Positions 7,851-17,409 are shown, counted from the first letter of the stretch. The stretch is DNA of 64,000 bases from JAXJSP01 sp036310005 (GCA_036310005.1 JAXJSP010000052.1:1-64000), one strand, 5' to 3'. Numbers and translations: made by a program. The notes: generated by a model not told the origin, from the sequence alone.

Positions 7851-9356
7851 TTATTCTACAATTGAAAAGGCTTTCTTATATCCCTCACAAATATCCGAAG
7901 CAATCATTGTTCTTGAACTGTAATTTTTTGAATATAAATCGGCACTCAGTCCATGCACAAACACACCTACACAGGCAGCCTCAGTCGGCGCTAACCCCTG
8001 TGCGCACAATGAAACGATGGTGCCTGCGAGAACATCACCGCTGCCGGCAGTTGCTAATCCGTTATTACCGGTTGGGTTAACATACATCGCTCCGTTTGCA
8101 CAGTGCACAACAGTATGAGGCCCTTTTTCTACGACAGTAATTGAATATTTTCTTGCTAATTGATTTGCAAAAAACAATCTGTTTGTGTTCAGCTCTTCAA
8201 GAGTTATATTACATAGTTCTGCTAATTCACCGTCGTGGGGTGTTAAAATAATATCCCCTTTCTTTTCTTTGAGTTTATCTAAATCTTCTGCGAGCAATCT
8301 CAAGGCTGTTCCGTCAATAATTAATGTTTTATCATATTCACAAATTAATTTATTTAATAAAAATCTGCTTCTGTTTGACTTTTCAATGCCACAGCCGATT
8401 ATAACAGCATTACTTGAAACTAAATCTTCATAAATTGTTTCAGATTTGGTTTGGTCATCGTAAATGCTGAAAATTGCCTCAGGAAGTGAAGATGAAATAA
8501 TATGATAGCATCTTTCATCAACAGCTAATTTTACGAGTCCTACCCCGCTTCTGTAAGCGCCTTGTGCACATAGCACCGCAGCGCCTGACATACCGTACGA
8601 ACCGCAAAAAGCACCGACTTTACCAAAAGTACCTTTATGACTCCAAACACTTCTTTTTGGCATCATTAATTTAACATTTTCAACATTTAAAGTTTTAAAA
8701 TTACTGTCAATTTTGCAATTTTCCGGAATACCTAAATCTGAAATTTTAATTTCACCGCACATCAATGTAGCCGGATATAGTACAAAACAAGATTTGTAAC
8801 CGAAAAATGAGATAGTTATGTTAGATTTAATAGCATTTTTTGCTATTTTTGCGGTATCACATTCAATTCCGCTCGGTACATCAATACTGACTACTAAATT
8901 ATTAGTTGAGTTAATAATTTTGCACACTAAATCACTGCGAGAAGGCAATTCACCGTGAAAACCGATACCGTAAATTGCATCCACAATTATATAAGATTGT
9001 TCAATTGCTTGTCTGCATTTATCAGGCTGACTTCTAAAATCAATTGTTGCGATGCCTGCCTCTTGCGTCAGTTTAAACATATCACCTTTTACACCGTCAA
9101 GAACAGGTCCGTCGGGTAAAATTATTACAACTCTCAGTCCGTACGAAGCAAGTTTTCTTGCTATGACAAATCCGTCTCCGCCATTATTACCTTTACCGCA
9201 CACAACAGTTATAAGTTTATCGTTATCTGAAATTAATTTATGTATTTCACTTGCAGCGTAAGAGCCGGCATTTTCCATTAATCTTCTTTCTGAAAAGCCA
9301 ACTTCAACGCACTTATTTTCAATAAATTTAATTTGTTCTTTACTGTATATAACCAT
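7851..9356 (-). CDS. nnrD: Bifunctional NAD(P)H-hydrate epimerase / ADP-dependent dehydratase
   Basis: A 501-residue repair enzyme that restores damaged NAD(P)H hydrates. Residues about 1-215 form the YjeF_N epimerase with GKGNNGGDGFVIAR. About 225-500 form the ribokinase-like dehydratase with GTFGKVGAFCGSYGMSGAA, LTPHDGELAEL and the catalytic NNGLATAGSGDVLAG loop. Both halves look complete. The next minus-strand gene is mazF, an association also seen in other Firmicutes. The ATG at 9356 lies 9 bp after the upstream membrane-protein gene, suggesting co-transcription. Confidence 0.95.
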   Translation of the reverse strand: MVIYSKEQIKFIENKCVEVGFSERRLMENAGSYAASEIHKLISDNDKLITVVCGKGNNGGDGFVIARKLASYGLRVVIILPDGPVLDGVKGDMFKLTQEAGIATIDFRSQPDKCRQAIEQSYIIVDAIYGIGFHGELPSRSDLVCKIINSTNNLVVSIDVPSGIECDTAKIAKNAIKSNITISFFGYKSCFVLYPATLMCGEIKISDLGIPENCKIDSNFKTLNVENVKLMMPKRSVWSHKGTFGKVGAFCGSYGMSGAAVLCAQGAYRSGVGLVKLAVDERCYHIISSSLPEAIFSIYDDQTKSETIYEDLVSSNAVIIGCGIEKSNRSRFLLNKLICEYDKTLIIDGTALRLLAEDLDKLKEKKGDIILTPHDGELAELCNITLEELNTNRLFFANQLARKYSITVVEKGPHTVVHCANGAMYVNPTGNNGLATAGSGDVLAGTIVSLCAQGLAPTEAACVGVFVHGLSADLYSKNYSSRTMIASDICEGYKKAFSIVE

Positions 9357-9365
9357 AATTTACTC

Positions 9366-9860
9366 CTAAATTTTATTAATAGTTACGCTTCTCGGAATAA
9401 ACCTTTTAAGTCTTTCTAACATCTGTTCATTCGGCTGTAATACTATTGTTTGCTTTCCTGTTTTAGAATCATAAGTGAAATAAAATAATTTATCACTATT
9501 TTCATTGGCAGCCATAATTACATTGTTCATATTGTTTAAGTCCTTAAATTCGCCGACCTCATATACATTTGAACAGTCAAAACTTGCAATTCGTTTTCTT
9601 CTTGATTTTGCGTAAATAATGTCAACATCAACTGCACCGTTTACAAAAGAATATTCGAATTCCATATAAAACTGTTTTATAAGCCAACTTATTGCTAAAA
9701 ACTCTAAAAAGCAAAGAATTAAAAATACAAAGTTTGCAAACAAAGCAAAATAAAAAGTAATTAAAATTATTATTGCACTTATAATTACAGAAGTGACTTT
9801 TAGTAAGTTTTCTTTTTTATTGTTATTTTTCTTAAATAATTGTTCATACACAGAATTCAT
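9366..9860 (-). CDS. Conserved membrane protein of unknown function
   Basis: A 164-residue protein. Two hydrophobic helices (about 21-42 and 44-62) form a hairpin, followed by a soluble C-terminal domain with FEYSFVNGAVDVDIIYAKS, RRKRIASFDC and LQPNEQMLERLKRFIP. The pattern resembles a Clostridia-restricted family (DUF6106-like; low certainty from memory). The C-terminal domain has a PH-like alternation of strands. It is the first gene of a unit with nnrD, behind the promoter at 9887-9915. No function is proposed. Confidence 0.75.
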   Translation of the reverse strand: MNSVYEQLFKKNNNKKENLLKVTSVIISAIIILITFYFALFANFVFLILCFLEFLAISWLIKQFYMEFEYSFVNGAVDVDIIYAKSRRKRIASFDCSNVYEVGEFKDLNNMNNVIMAANENSDKLFYFTYDSKTGKQTIVLQPNEQMLERLKRFIPRSVTINKI

Positions 9861-9886
9861 AATTCTCTCCTAAATTAATTTTTACC

Positions 9887-9915
9887 ATTATAACACAAAA
9901 AAATAATAATAACAA
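9887..9915 (-). promoter_or_regulatory. Sigma-A-type promoter for the 9860 gene and nnrD
   Basis: Minus strand TTGTTA (9915-9910), 17-base spacer, TATAAT (9892-9887); a GGAGAG-type ribosome site and ATG follow. Confidence 0.7.
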
Positions 9916-9928
9916 TAAAAGCACCGTA

Positions 9929-9970
9929 AATTTTAAAACGCACCCCAAAAGTCAGTCGCTTTTGAGGTGC
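9929..9970 (-). terminator. Terminator of the TCS-HtrA-lipoprotein operon
   Basis: A 12-bp stem (9940-9951 with 9959-9970, one G-U pair on the minus strand) has a 7-base loop, followed on the minus strand by GTTTTAAAATTT. Confidence 0.8.
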
Positions 9971-10006
9971 ATTTCATTTTATAGTGCTTTAAAAGGTAAA
10001 ACAATA

Positions 10007-10276
10007 TTAATCTAAATTACTATCAATGTCGTTTACTGCCGAAGAAACTGCACTCGCATCACTGTCAATCATTGATGATACATCGCTTACTACTGAAGAC
10101 ACTCCGCTTTCAACTTTACTTACTATTGAAGACAAATCATTATTATCAGAACTTACGATTCCCGATGAAGCAACGCCATCATCAATTTTTCCGTCTTCTG
10201 ATGAACATGAAACAAATGAAGTTAAAAGAATTAAACAAGTAGCAAAACATAAAAAACTTTTATAAATTGTATTCAT
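10007..10276 (-). CDS. Small serine-rich lipoprotein
   Basis: An 89-residue protein with a lipoprotein signal ending in the lipobox FVSC, so it should be lipid-anchored on the outer face of the membrane. The mature part (about 65 residues) is very rich in Ser, Asp and Val, with SSV/SSI repeats, which predicts a flexible acidic tail. AAGGAGGATAAAATATG gives an excellent ribosome site. It lies 42 bp after the HtrA-like protease gene and before the operon terminator. It may belong to the envelope-stress unit; no function is recognised. Confidence 0.8.
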   Translation of the reverse strand: MNTIYKSFLCFATCLILLTSFVSCSSEDGKIDDGVASSGIVSSDNNDLSSIVSKVESGVSSVVSDVSSMIDSDASAVSSAVNDIDSNLD

Positions 10277-10318
10277 ATTTTATCCTCCTTAATTATAATA
10301 TTTCTCAATTTATTTAAA

Positions 10319-11431
10319 TTATTCATTTGAATAAAAACTGCTTTTGCTGTTTAGTTTTATTGATTTTCCTTTAATTACAACATCATTTCCCTCTGTTTTT
10401 CTGATAACAAGTTCAACATCCTGATTATATTTTAAGTTATTTAAAATATCTAAAAACTTATAGTCATCGCTAACTTCAATTGAATTTATCGATCTTATAA
10501 CATCGTTTTTTTCAATACCCGAATTAAAAAAACTACTTGCAAGCTCGATATCATTAATTCTTAGTCCGCTAACCTCATTAAACATAATTGCTTCGTTTTC
10601 TTTAATATAAATATAAGAAATACCAAGTTTACCTCTGCTGATTACCGCGCCGAATTTCTTGATTTCTTCAGCAACTTCAACAACTGTATTTATCGGAATG
10701 CAAAAACCTATCGATTCGTATCCTTCTACATTTAATTTACAGTTTGTAATGCCTATTAACTTGTTTTCTGAATTAAAAACAGGACCGCCGGAAAACCCCG
10801 GATTTACTGATGCATCAAACTGAAATAATTTAATTGAATAATCTCCGTTATCATTTATATATCTGTTTGTGTGACTGATAACACCGCTTGTCAGAGTAAA
10901 ACCTAAATCTTCATAAAAAATATTACCCAGTATTGAGATATTTTCTCCTTTTTCACATTTATCCGAGTCGTATATTTCCGGGCAATTTAAGTTATTTATA
11001 TCAACCTTTAAGAGCGCGATATCAGATTTTATGTCACCGCCGATGTAAGATGCATTATAACAATTTCCGTCATTAAATTTGATGAGAAATTCAGGTTCTG
11101 ACAAATCTTTATAAATATGGTCATTTGTCACAATATAACCGTCTTCGGAAATTACTGTTCCGCTTGCAATATTATAGTTTTTATCGTTTTTTCCTTTAAC
11201 ATATATTTCAACACAAAATTCATTCAAATTCACTTTATCCGAAGCGATAGTGTCATTTGAAACTTTGCTGACTGTTTGCCCAGAATTATCAGCTTTAGTG
11301 TTCATACTGTAAAACACTAAGATGTTACATAGAACAAACAGTATAAAAATAAGGAACAATAATACAAAAGATAAAATTCCTTTGATATTGTTCCTTTTAT
11401 GTTCGTTATTCAAAATTTCACCTGAATTCAA
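10319..11431 (-). CDS. HtrA/DegP-like membrane-anchored serine protease with PDZ domain
   Basis: A 370-residue protease anchored by one N-terminal helix (about 18-42). The trypsin-like domain (about 70-260) has a complete triad: His105 in TNDHI, Asp137 in SDIALL and Ser214 in NPGFSGGP. A PDZ-like domain (about 265-355) follows, with SGIEKNDVIRSINSIEV. HtrA proteins degrade or refold misfolded envelope proteins. It is translationally coupled (4-bp overlap) to the upstream histidine kinase, as HtrA is tied to CssRS in Bacillus, so it is probably induced by secretion stress through that system. Confidence 0.92.
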   Translation of the reverse strand: MNSGEILNNEHKRNNIKGILSFVLLFLIFILFVLCNILVFYSMNTKADNSGQTVSKVSNDTIASDKVNLNEFCVEIYVKGKNDKNYNIASGTVISEDGYIVTNDHIYKDLSEPEFLIKFNDGNCYNASYIGGDIKSDIALLKVDINNLNCPEIYDSDKCEKGENISILGNIFYEDLGFTLTSGVISHTNRYINDNGDYSIKLFQFDASVNPGFSGGPVFNSENKLIGITNCKLNVEGYESIGFCIPINTVVEVAEEIKKFGAVISRGKLGISYIYIKENEAIMFNEVSGLRINDIELASSFFNSGIEKNDVIRSINSIEVSDDYKFLDILNNLKYNQDVELVIRKTEGNDVVIKGKSIKLNSKSSFYSNE

Positions 11432-12849
11432 GATATTTTTTTCGGTAAAATAATTTCAAATTCAGTATATGCTCCAACTTTACTTCTTGCAAATATTTCT
11501 CCTTTATGACAAAGAATTATATTTTTAACAATATGAAGCCCAAGCCCTGTTCCCAATTTATCTACCGACCTTGACTTATCTGTTTTATAAAATCGCTCAA
11601 AAATATGAACGATTTCTTCTTCTTCAATTCCATCACCGTTGTTTTTTATAAAGAAACTGACAGTATCGAAATTTTCAACTTTTGAAACAGATATGTAGCC
11701 GCCGACCGGTGAAAACTTAACTGCATTATCAACAAGATTATAAATTGCATTAAACATTAAATCATTATCACATTCTATAATCATTGTTCCCAATGAATCA
11801 AGTCCATATACGTCAATATTTTTTTCTGTAATTTTCGGTTCAAGATTTAAAAATACATTTAAGACAATTTCACTTAAATCTGTTTTTACATAATTCATTA
11901 ATTCTCCGCTTTCAATTTTAGATAAATGAAGCATCGAATTTACCATAACATTTAATCTTTTAACTTCATTGGAAATTATTTTCAAATACTTGTCCTGATT
12001 TTCTTTGGATATAGTACCGTCAATAATACCGTCAATATAACCTGCAATTACAGTCATCGGTGTTTTAAATTCGTGCGATACATTTGATATAAAACTGCTT
12101 CTTACATTTTCAAGAGTTAACATTGCATTACTCATAGTATTAAATGAATTAGCAAGTTCTCCTATTTCATCATCACTTTGATAATTAATTTTAGTTGTAA
12201 AATCGCCGTTAGCCATACTCTTTGCTGCTGCGGACATATCAGTTAACGGTTTTAGTATTTTTTTAGTTAAAATTAAAATTACTATATAAAGAACAAGCAA
12301 GGCGAAAACTACGCTTATTAAAAGCGCGGCAATAGATTTGTTTATTAATGATACATACATATCCGCATTTAAAGAAACAAATACTGCGCCTATTATATTC
12401 CCGTCTTTATCTAATAACTGCGCACCGGCGACAAAATGGTCCTCATAATAAATATCTGATAAAGTACCTAATTCACTGTAAATGTCATATTCAAAAATAT
12501 ATTTCATTATATCTTTGCTTATTAATTTCTTTTCGTGCAGACAATAATTGCCTAAACTATTGTCGGTACATAAAAAAGTTCTGCCATCCAAAGTGACAAA
12601 AAATACAGTATATTCATCAGAAGAAATGGCCTTTCCCGTTCTTTCCAAAACAGAGAAATACTCCCCTTCTTCTTCAGCATTTTTAACCGCTTCACTTATG
12701 GAAATTACATTATTCTCCAACAAAGTAAGCCTATCCTTTTTTATATAATCAATTTCTAAAAAAGTATAGACTATTACTAATAAAGATAATGCAATTGTAA
12801 TTGCCAATGATGACACAAAATAAAACTTTCTGAATAAATTAAGTTTCAT
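11428..12849 (-). CDS. Sensor histidine kinase (HAMP-HisKA-HATPase)
   Basis: A 473-residue membrane kinase. One helix (about 8-30) and another (about 170-193) bracket an extracellular sensor of about 140 residues that looks Cache-like. HAMP follows (about 194-248), then the H-box VSHEFKTPMTVIAGY, the N-box NLVDNAVKFSP, G1 NNGDGIEEEE, the F-box IFERFYK and G2 LGTGLGLHIVKN. It autophosphorylates on His and passes the phosphate to the regulator encoded just upstream, with which it overlaps by 4 bp. The HtrA neighbour suggests sensing of envelope protein damage; the true ligand is unknown. Confidence 0.95.
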   Translation of the reverse strand: MKLNLFRKFYFVSSLAITIALSLLVIVYTFLEIDYIKKDRLTLLENNVISISEAVKNAEEEGEYFSVLERTGKAISSDEYTVFFVTLDGRTFLCTDNSLGNYCLHEKKLISKDIMKYIFEYDIYSELGTLSDIYYEDHFVAGAQLLDKDGNIIGAVFVSLNADMYVSLINKSIAALLISVVFALLVLYIVILILTKKILKPLTDMSAAAKSMANGDFTTKINYQSDDEIGELANSFNTMSNAMLTLENVRSSFISNVSHEFKTPMTVIAGYIDGIIDGTISKENQDKYLKIISNEVKRLNVMVNSMLHLSKIESGELMNYVKTDLSEIVLNVFLNLEPKITEKNIDVYGLDSLGTMIIECDNDLMFNAIYNLVDNAVKFSPVGGYISVSKVENFDTVSFFIKNNGDGIEEEEIVHIFERFYKTDKSRSVDKLGTGLGLHIVKNIILCHKGEIFARSKVGAYTEFEIILPKKIS

Positions 12850-13532
12850 ATCTGTTTAGTTTCGAACTTGTATCCTACGCCCCAAACAGTGCGTAAAATC
12901 CACTGGTCACTGACATTTTCAAGTTTTTCACGAAGTCGTTTTACATGTACGTCAACAGTTCTTGAATCTCCGTAATAATTAAATCCCCAAACTTTGTCAA
13001 GTAATTGATTTCGGGTAAATACTTTGTTAGGATTGCTTGCTAAATAATAAAGTAATTCAAGTTCTTTTGGCGGAGTATTGATTTTTTCATTATTAACTAT
13101 TAATGTGTAATTGCTTAAGTTTATAGTTAATTTATCGTATTTAACTTCTTTAATTTCTTCGTTTTTTAACTTGTTTCTTCTTAATACAGCCTTAACCCTT
13201 GCGACTACTTCTTTTGCATCAAAAGGCTTAACAACATAATCGTCAGCACCTAAATCAAAAGCTAAAACCTTATCAAATGTCTCGCCTTTTGCGGTAATCA
13301 TAATAATCGGAACAAAAGAAGTCTTTCTGATTTCTCTGCATACTTGCCATCCGTCAAGATTTGGCAGCATAATATCTAATAAAATCACATCAGGATTTTC
13401 CGATGCAAAAGTTTCAATTGCTTGCTTTCCGTCGTATGCACAAACAGTATCAAAGTTTTCTTTAGTCAAATAAATATTTAAAAGTTCTGCAATATTTATA
13501 TCATCATCAACAATCAAAACTTTATATGCCAT
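12846..13532 (-). CDS. OmpR-family response regulator
   Basis: A 228-residue regulator: receiver domain (about 3-115) with the acidic pocket VDDD, phospho-acceptor Asp53 in LLDIMLP, and VVKPFD with the conserved Lys; then a winged-helix DNA-binding domain (about 130-226) ending DVHVKRLREKL and TVWGVGYKFE. It is the partner of the overlapping histidine kinase and probably controls the htrA-like operon. It starts 14 bp after the glycan phosphotransferase gene, so read-through from the glycan unit is likely. Confidence 0.96.
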   Translation of the reverse strand: MAYKVLIVDDDINIAELLNIYLTKENFDTVCAYDGKQAIETFASENPDVILLDIMLPNLDGWQVCREIRKTSFVPIIMITAKGETFDKVLAFDLGADDYVVKPFDAKEVVARVKAVLRRNKLKNEEIKEVKYDKLTINLSNYTLIVNNEKINTPPKELELLYYLASNPNKVFTRNQLLDKVWGFNYYGDSRTVDVHVKRLREKLENVSDQWILRTVWGVGYKFETKQI

Positions 13533-13546
13533 TAGTGCGCCTCCGA

Positions 13547-14230
13547 TTAGAATTTTCCTAATAAAGTATTTATGAATATTTTTAAATCATTCTTTATAGA
13601 TAAATTGAATACATATTCATTATTAATTTTACATTTTTCAGGAAGAATTTTTTGAATATAAACCTTGTCGGGATCATCACAATTACTAAGTATTTCCGCC
13701 TCATTAGCAAATGCTATACTTGATGAACAAGTAATTCCCGGCCTTATTAATAAAGCAATATAGTCCTCTTCTTTATATTCATTAACATATTTCTCAACCT
13801 CCGGACGAGGACCTACAATGCTCATATCCCCAACTAAAACATTAATAAATTGTGGAAACTCATCTATTCTGTGTTTTCTTAAAAAATTGCCTACAGATGT
13901 AATTCTGGGGTCTTTATCAACAGTTACTGCTGTACCTATTTTATCTGCATTTGCTACCATAGTTCTGAATTTGAGTATTTTAAAAGGTTTGCAGTTTTTT
14001 CCGATTCTTACCTGCTTGTAAAACACTCCGCCTTTTGATGTCAGAACTATAATTAAAGATATAATTATAAAAAACGGTGACAGTATTAATAAAGCAAAAA
14101 ACGAAACTGTTATGTCAAAAAAGCGTTTAAAAAATAAAGTGCATTTTTTACTTTTTAAAATATTATTTGTTTTAACTATTTCTTTATTTTGAATATTGAT
14201 TTGCAATTTCACATACCGCATCTGCAACAT
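13547..14230 (-). CDS. Phosphoglycosyl transferase (PglC/WcaJ-type)
   Basis: A 227-residue membrane enzyme that starts lipid-linked glycans by moving a sugar-1-phosphate to undecaprenyl phosphate. A re-entrant hydrophobic helix (about 38-60) precedes FKILKFRTM, the DPRITSVGNFLRKHRIDEFP block with the catalytic Asp/Glu dyad, and VGPRPEVE. Its size equals the monotopic PglC type. The ATG at 14230 has GAGGAAG upstream although it overlaps the aminotransferase gene by 47 bp. It forms a trio with PglE- and PglF-like genes, suggesting that the first sugar is an amino-dideoxy hexose. Confidence 0.9.
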   Translation of the reverse strand: MLQMRYVKLQINIQNKEIVKTNNILKSKKCTLFFKRFFDITVSFFALLILSPFFIIISLIIVLTSKGGVFYKQVRIGKNCKPFKILKFRTMVANADKIGTAVTVDKDPRITSVGNFLRKHRIDEFPQFINVLVGDMSIVGPRPEVEKYVNEYKEEDYIALLIRPGITCSSSIAFANEAEILSNCDDPDKVYIQKILPEKCKINNEYVFNLSIKNDLKIFINTLLGKF

Positions 14231-15350
14231 AGCAGACTTCCTCTTGAGTCATTGACGGATACAAAGGTAAAGATATAATTTCATCAAAATACTTTTCAGT
14301 ATTCGGAAAATCACCATACTTAGTATTCAATAAATTTGTATAAACAGGTTGTAAGTGTAAAGGTATAAAATGGACACTCGTACCGATGTTATATTCTTTT
14401 AGTTTTACGATAAAATCGTCCCTGTCTATTGTTAACTTTGACTTGTCAATTCTGATAATGTACAAGTGATTGCTGGTTTGAGACTTATAAGCAGTTTTAT
14501 TAAGAAAAATACCGTTCTGATTACTGAATCTTTCATCATAATATTTAGCATATTTTTCTCTTATTTCCTGCATTTTATCAATTTTATCAAGTTGAGCCAA
14601 ACCTATTGCAGATGTAATATCTGTAGTGTTACATTTAAAGCCCGGCAAAACAACTTCATATTTCCAGTTACCCTTTGAGTCATATCTTTTCCAAGCATTT
14701 TTATCCAAACCGTGTAATGAATAAAGTCTTGCTTTATCAATAAATTCTTTATCGTCACTTACAATCATTCCGCCCTCGCCTGTGCTGATGTTTTTAGTAA
14801 CATAAAAACTATAAATTGCACAGTTTCCGTGCGAGCCGATATATTTGTTATCAAATTTGGACATAAAAGCATGTGCAGCATCTTCAATAACAATAAGATT
14901 ATATTTTTTAGCAAGTTCATTTATCTTGTCAAGATTACAACATTGACCTGCGTAATGGACAGGAATTATTGCTTTGGTTCTTTCTGTGATTTTTTCCTCG
15001 ATTTTATCTACATCAATTAAACCTGTATTATAATCAATATCAACAAAAACAGGTGTTGCGCCGCAATTTACAACAGTATTTGCGGTTGAACAAAAAGTCA
15101 TTGGTGTTGTAATTACTTCATCGCCCGGTTTAATTCCTGCAACGGTGAGAGCCAAGTGTTCTCCGGCTGTGTTAGAACTTACAGCCAGAGCATATTTTGC
15201 TCCTACTTTTTCAGCAAATCTTTTTTCAAATTCTGCAGTAACAGGACCATGGGTCCACCAGTTCGATTTAATTACTTTTACTACATTATCTATTTCAGCA
15301 GAATCATAATACGGAACTGCATATTGTATAAATTCACGTCTAATTTCCAA
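14184..15350 (-). CDS. DegT/DnrJ/EryC1 sugar aminotransferase (PglE-like)
   Basis: A PLP-dependent enzyme of about 388 residues. It aminates a 4-keto-6-deoxy UDP-sugar made by the PglF-like dehydratase. VSSNTAGEHLAL, the VIEDAAHAF cofactor site and SFYVTKNISTGEGGM with the Schiff-base Lys are present. I place the start at TTG 15350-15348 because AGGAG lies eight bases upstream; an in-frame TTG at 15359 abuts that site with no spacing. It has its own promoter (15373-15401) and overlaps the phosphoglycosyl transferase gene. The acetyltransferase that would complete a bacillosamine-type sugar is not in the window. Confidence 0.9.
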   Translation of the reverse strand: MEIRREFIQYAVPYYDSAEIDNVVKVIKSNWWTHGPVTAEFEKRFAEKVGAKYALAVSSNTAGEHLALTVAGIKPGDEVITTPMTFCSTANTVVNCGATPVFVDIDYNTGLIDVDKIEEKITERTKAIIPVHYAGQCCNLDKINELAKKYNLIVIEDAAHAFMSKFDNKYIGSHGNCAIYSFYVTKNISTGEGGMIVSDDKEFIDKARLYSLHGLDKNAWKRYDSKGNWKYEVVLPGFKCNTTDITSAIGLAQLDKIDKMQEIREKYAKYYDERFSNQNGIFLNKTAYKSQTSNHLYIIRIDKSKLTIDRDDFIVKLKEYNIGTSVHFIPLHLQPVYTNLLNTKYGDFPNTEKYFDEIISLPLYPSMTQEEVCYVADAVCEIANQYSK

Positions 15351-15372
15351 AATATTCAACTCCTGTCAATTC

Positions 15373-15401
15373 ATTATAATATATTTTATACAAAATTACA
15401 A
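15373..15401 (-). promoter_or_regulatory. Sigma-A-type promoter for the PglE-PglC genes
   Basis: Minus strand TTGTAA (15401-15396), 17-base spacer, TATAAT (15378-15373), immediately downstream of the dehydratase gene's terminator. Confidence 0.7.
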
Positions 15402-15404
15402 GAT

Positions 15405-15432
15405 AAAAAGGAGTTACTTTTGTAACTCCTTT
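15405..15432 (-). terminator. Terminator of the PglF-like gene
   Basis: An 11-bp stem AAAGGAGTTAC (15407-15417 with 15422-15432) has a 4-base loop, followed on the minus strand by a short T-run. Confidence 0.8.
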
Positions 15433-15444
15433 AAAATAATACGA

Positions 15445-17337
15445 TTAATTTTCCTTATGTACGAATGTCGGAACAATTTTACTAACTAATTTAAATATAT
15501 TTTCCTCAGTTTCTTCATTTACATTATTATTCAAATCAATTAATTGACTTAAAAAACTGTCTCCATCTTCCTTAATAGGTTTCATAATGAAGATTTTATT
15601 GTTTGCAGTTTTATCAAATCGTTCTCCGTCAATTCTTAACTCTTCAAATAATTTTTCGCCCGGTCTTAAACCGCTGATAACAATTTTAATATCTTTGTTA
15701 GGAGTGTGCCCGGATAGTTTGATAAGGTCACAAGCCAAATCATAAATCTTGACAGGTTCTCCCATATCAAGCACAAAGATTTCTCCGCCTTTTGCCATTG
15801 CGCCTGCTTCTAAAACAAGTTGAACCGCTTCCGGAATAGTCATAAAATATCTTCTCATATCCGGATGAGTAACTGTAACAGGTCCGCCCTCACTGATCTG
15901 TTTTTGGAAGAAAGGTATTACACTTCCGTTAGAGCCCAAAACATTTCCGAATCTAACTGCAGCAAATTCAGTATCACCGTCTTTATCAAGATGTTGGATT
16001 ATCAGTTCGGCAATTCTCTTGGATGCACCCATAATATTTGTAGGATTAACTGCTTTGTCGGTAGAAATTGTAATAAATTTTTCAACCTTGTGGTCAATAG
16101 CAGTTAAAGCAAGATTATAAGTGCCAAAGACATTATTTTTAATTGCCTCTTTGGGGTTAATTTCCATCATCGGCACATGTTTATGTGCAGCCGCATGAAA
16201 TACTATTTGCGGATTGAATTCATTAAATACTTCTTCTAATCTTTTCTTATCTCTGATTGAGCCTAAACGCATTACAAATCTGTCGTTTTCAAACTTTTCT
16301 TTTAACGCGTTATCAATGAAAAACAAACCGTTTTCGTTAATATCAAATACAATTAATTTTTTGCAACCGAAGGATAAAACCTGTTTACAGATTTCGGAGC
16401 CGATAGAACCGGCGCCGCCTGTAACTAAAACAGTTTTGTCTTTTATAAAATCAATTACAGTCTGCATATTCAGATTTACTGAATCTCTGTGCAATAAATC
16501 TTCGTATTTAATGTTTGTTATTCCTACACTGTCTAAATCAGCTTGAGCATCACCGAGTTCGCCAAAACGCTGAATAGTGCAATTTGTTGATCTGCATTCT
16601 TCAATTACAAACTTAATCAGTTCCTTAGGAGCAGTCGGTATTGCTACTATAACATGTTCGATTTTGTATTTATCAATCGCTTCTAAAAGCGAGTTTTTAT
16701 TGCCATATACTTTTAAGCCTTGTATTCTTCTGCCGATTAGCTCGGGATTGTCATCAATGAAAATAATCGGCGCCAAGCCCATATCGTGATGATTTTCAAG
16801 TTTGCTTTTTAAATATACACCCGCTTCACCGGCACCGTATATTAAAGTTCTTTTTAATGACGGATCGCTGCCGTTAACGGTCAAGACACTGAAATTCAAT
16901 ACTTTTGCTATCGAACGCCCGATAATTGCTAAAACGAATAACAGTAAAATAGCGATAAACAGCACTTTTTTTCTCAAGTTATCTGAATATAACAATGAAT
17001 TTTCAACAATATATTTATCTCTGAAAACAGGATAGATATAATTAAATCCGATAAATGCGGCTCCGGTGAAAATAACAGAAACAGCCTGTCTTAGCATATC
17101 TGCTAAACCAAAATGTTTTAAAACCACACCATAAGATTTAAATACGAAATTAAAAAGTATATATATAACCGAAAAAGCAATTAAAAACAACCAAGGGTTG
17201 ATTTTATAAGATGTGAAATAAGAAAATAAACTCTTATTATCTGACAGCATACAAGCAGACATAAGAGAAATTAATACGCTGAAAACATCCCAAAGAATTA
17301 GAATAAATGTATATAAATATCGTTTTAACCCTTTCAT
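15445..17337 (-). CDS. UDP-sugar 4,6-dehydratase, membrane type (PglF/CapD/WbpM-like)
   Basis: A 630-residue enzyme. Four membrane helices (about 7-125) precede a CoA-binding-like Rossmann domain (TLIYGAGEAGVYL) and the SDR catalytic domain (VLVTGGAGSIGSEI). The active site reads STDKAVNPTNIMGASKR: Met replaces the usual Tyr before the Lys, as in PglF and other 4,6-dehydratases of this subgroup. It should convert UDP-GlcNAc to the 4-keto-6-deoxy sugar used by the PglE-like aminotransferase downstream. A promoter (17371-17399) and terminator make it separately regulated from the other two glycan genes. Confidence 0.92.
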   Translation of the reverse strand: MKGLKRYLYTFILILWDVFSVLISLMSACMLSDNKSLFSYFTSYKINPWLFLIAFSVIYILFNFVFKSYGVVLKHFGLADMLRQAVSVIFTGAAFIGFNYIYPVFRDKYIVENSLLYSDNLRKKVLFIAILLLFVLAIIGRSIAKVLNFSVLTVNGSDPSLKRTLIYGAGEAGVYLKSKLENHHDMGLAPIIFIDDNPELIGRRIQGLKVYGNKNSLLEAIDKYKIEHVIVAIPTAPKELIKFVIEECRSTNCTIQRFGELGDAQADLDSVGITNIKYEDLLHRDSVNLNMQTVIDFIKDKTVLVTGGAGSIGSEICKQVLSFGCKKLIVFDINENGLFFIDNALKEKFENDRFVMRLGSIRDKKRLEEVFNEFNPQIVFHAAAHKHVPMMEINPKEAIKNNVFGTYNLALTAIDHKVEKFITISTDKAVNPTNIMGASKRIAELIIQHLDKDGDTEFAAVRFGNVLGSNGSVIPFFQKQISEGGPVTVTHPDMRRYFMTIPEAVQLVLEAGAMAKGGEIFVLDMGEPVKIYDLACDLIKLSGHTPNKDIKIVISGLRPGEKLFEELRIDGERFDKTANNKIFIMKPIKEDGDSFLSQLIDLNNNVNEETEENIFKLVSKIVPTFVHKEN

Positions 17338-17370
17338 TTTGCTCTCCTTTTACTATGAATTCCTTAAATC

Positions 17371-17399
17371 ATTTTAACATAATCAGTCTGTAAAGTCAA
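17371..17399 (-). promoter_or_regulatory. Sigma-A-type promoter of the PglF-like gene
   Basis: Minus strand TTGACT (17399-17394), 17-base spacer, TAAAAT (17376-17371). Confidence 0.7.
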
Positions 17400-17409
17400 G
17401 AAAGCGGCA

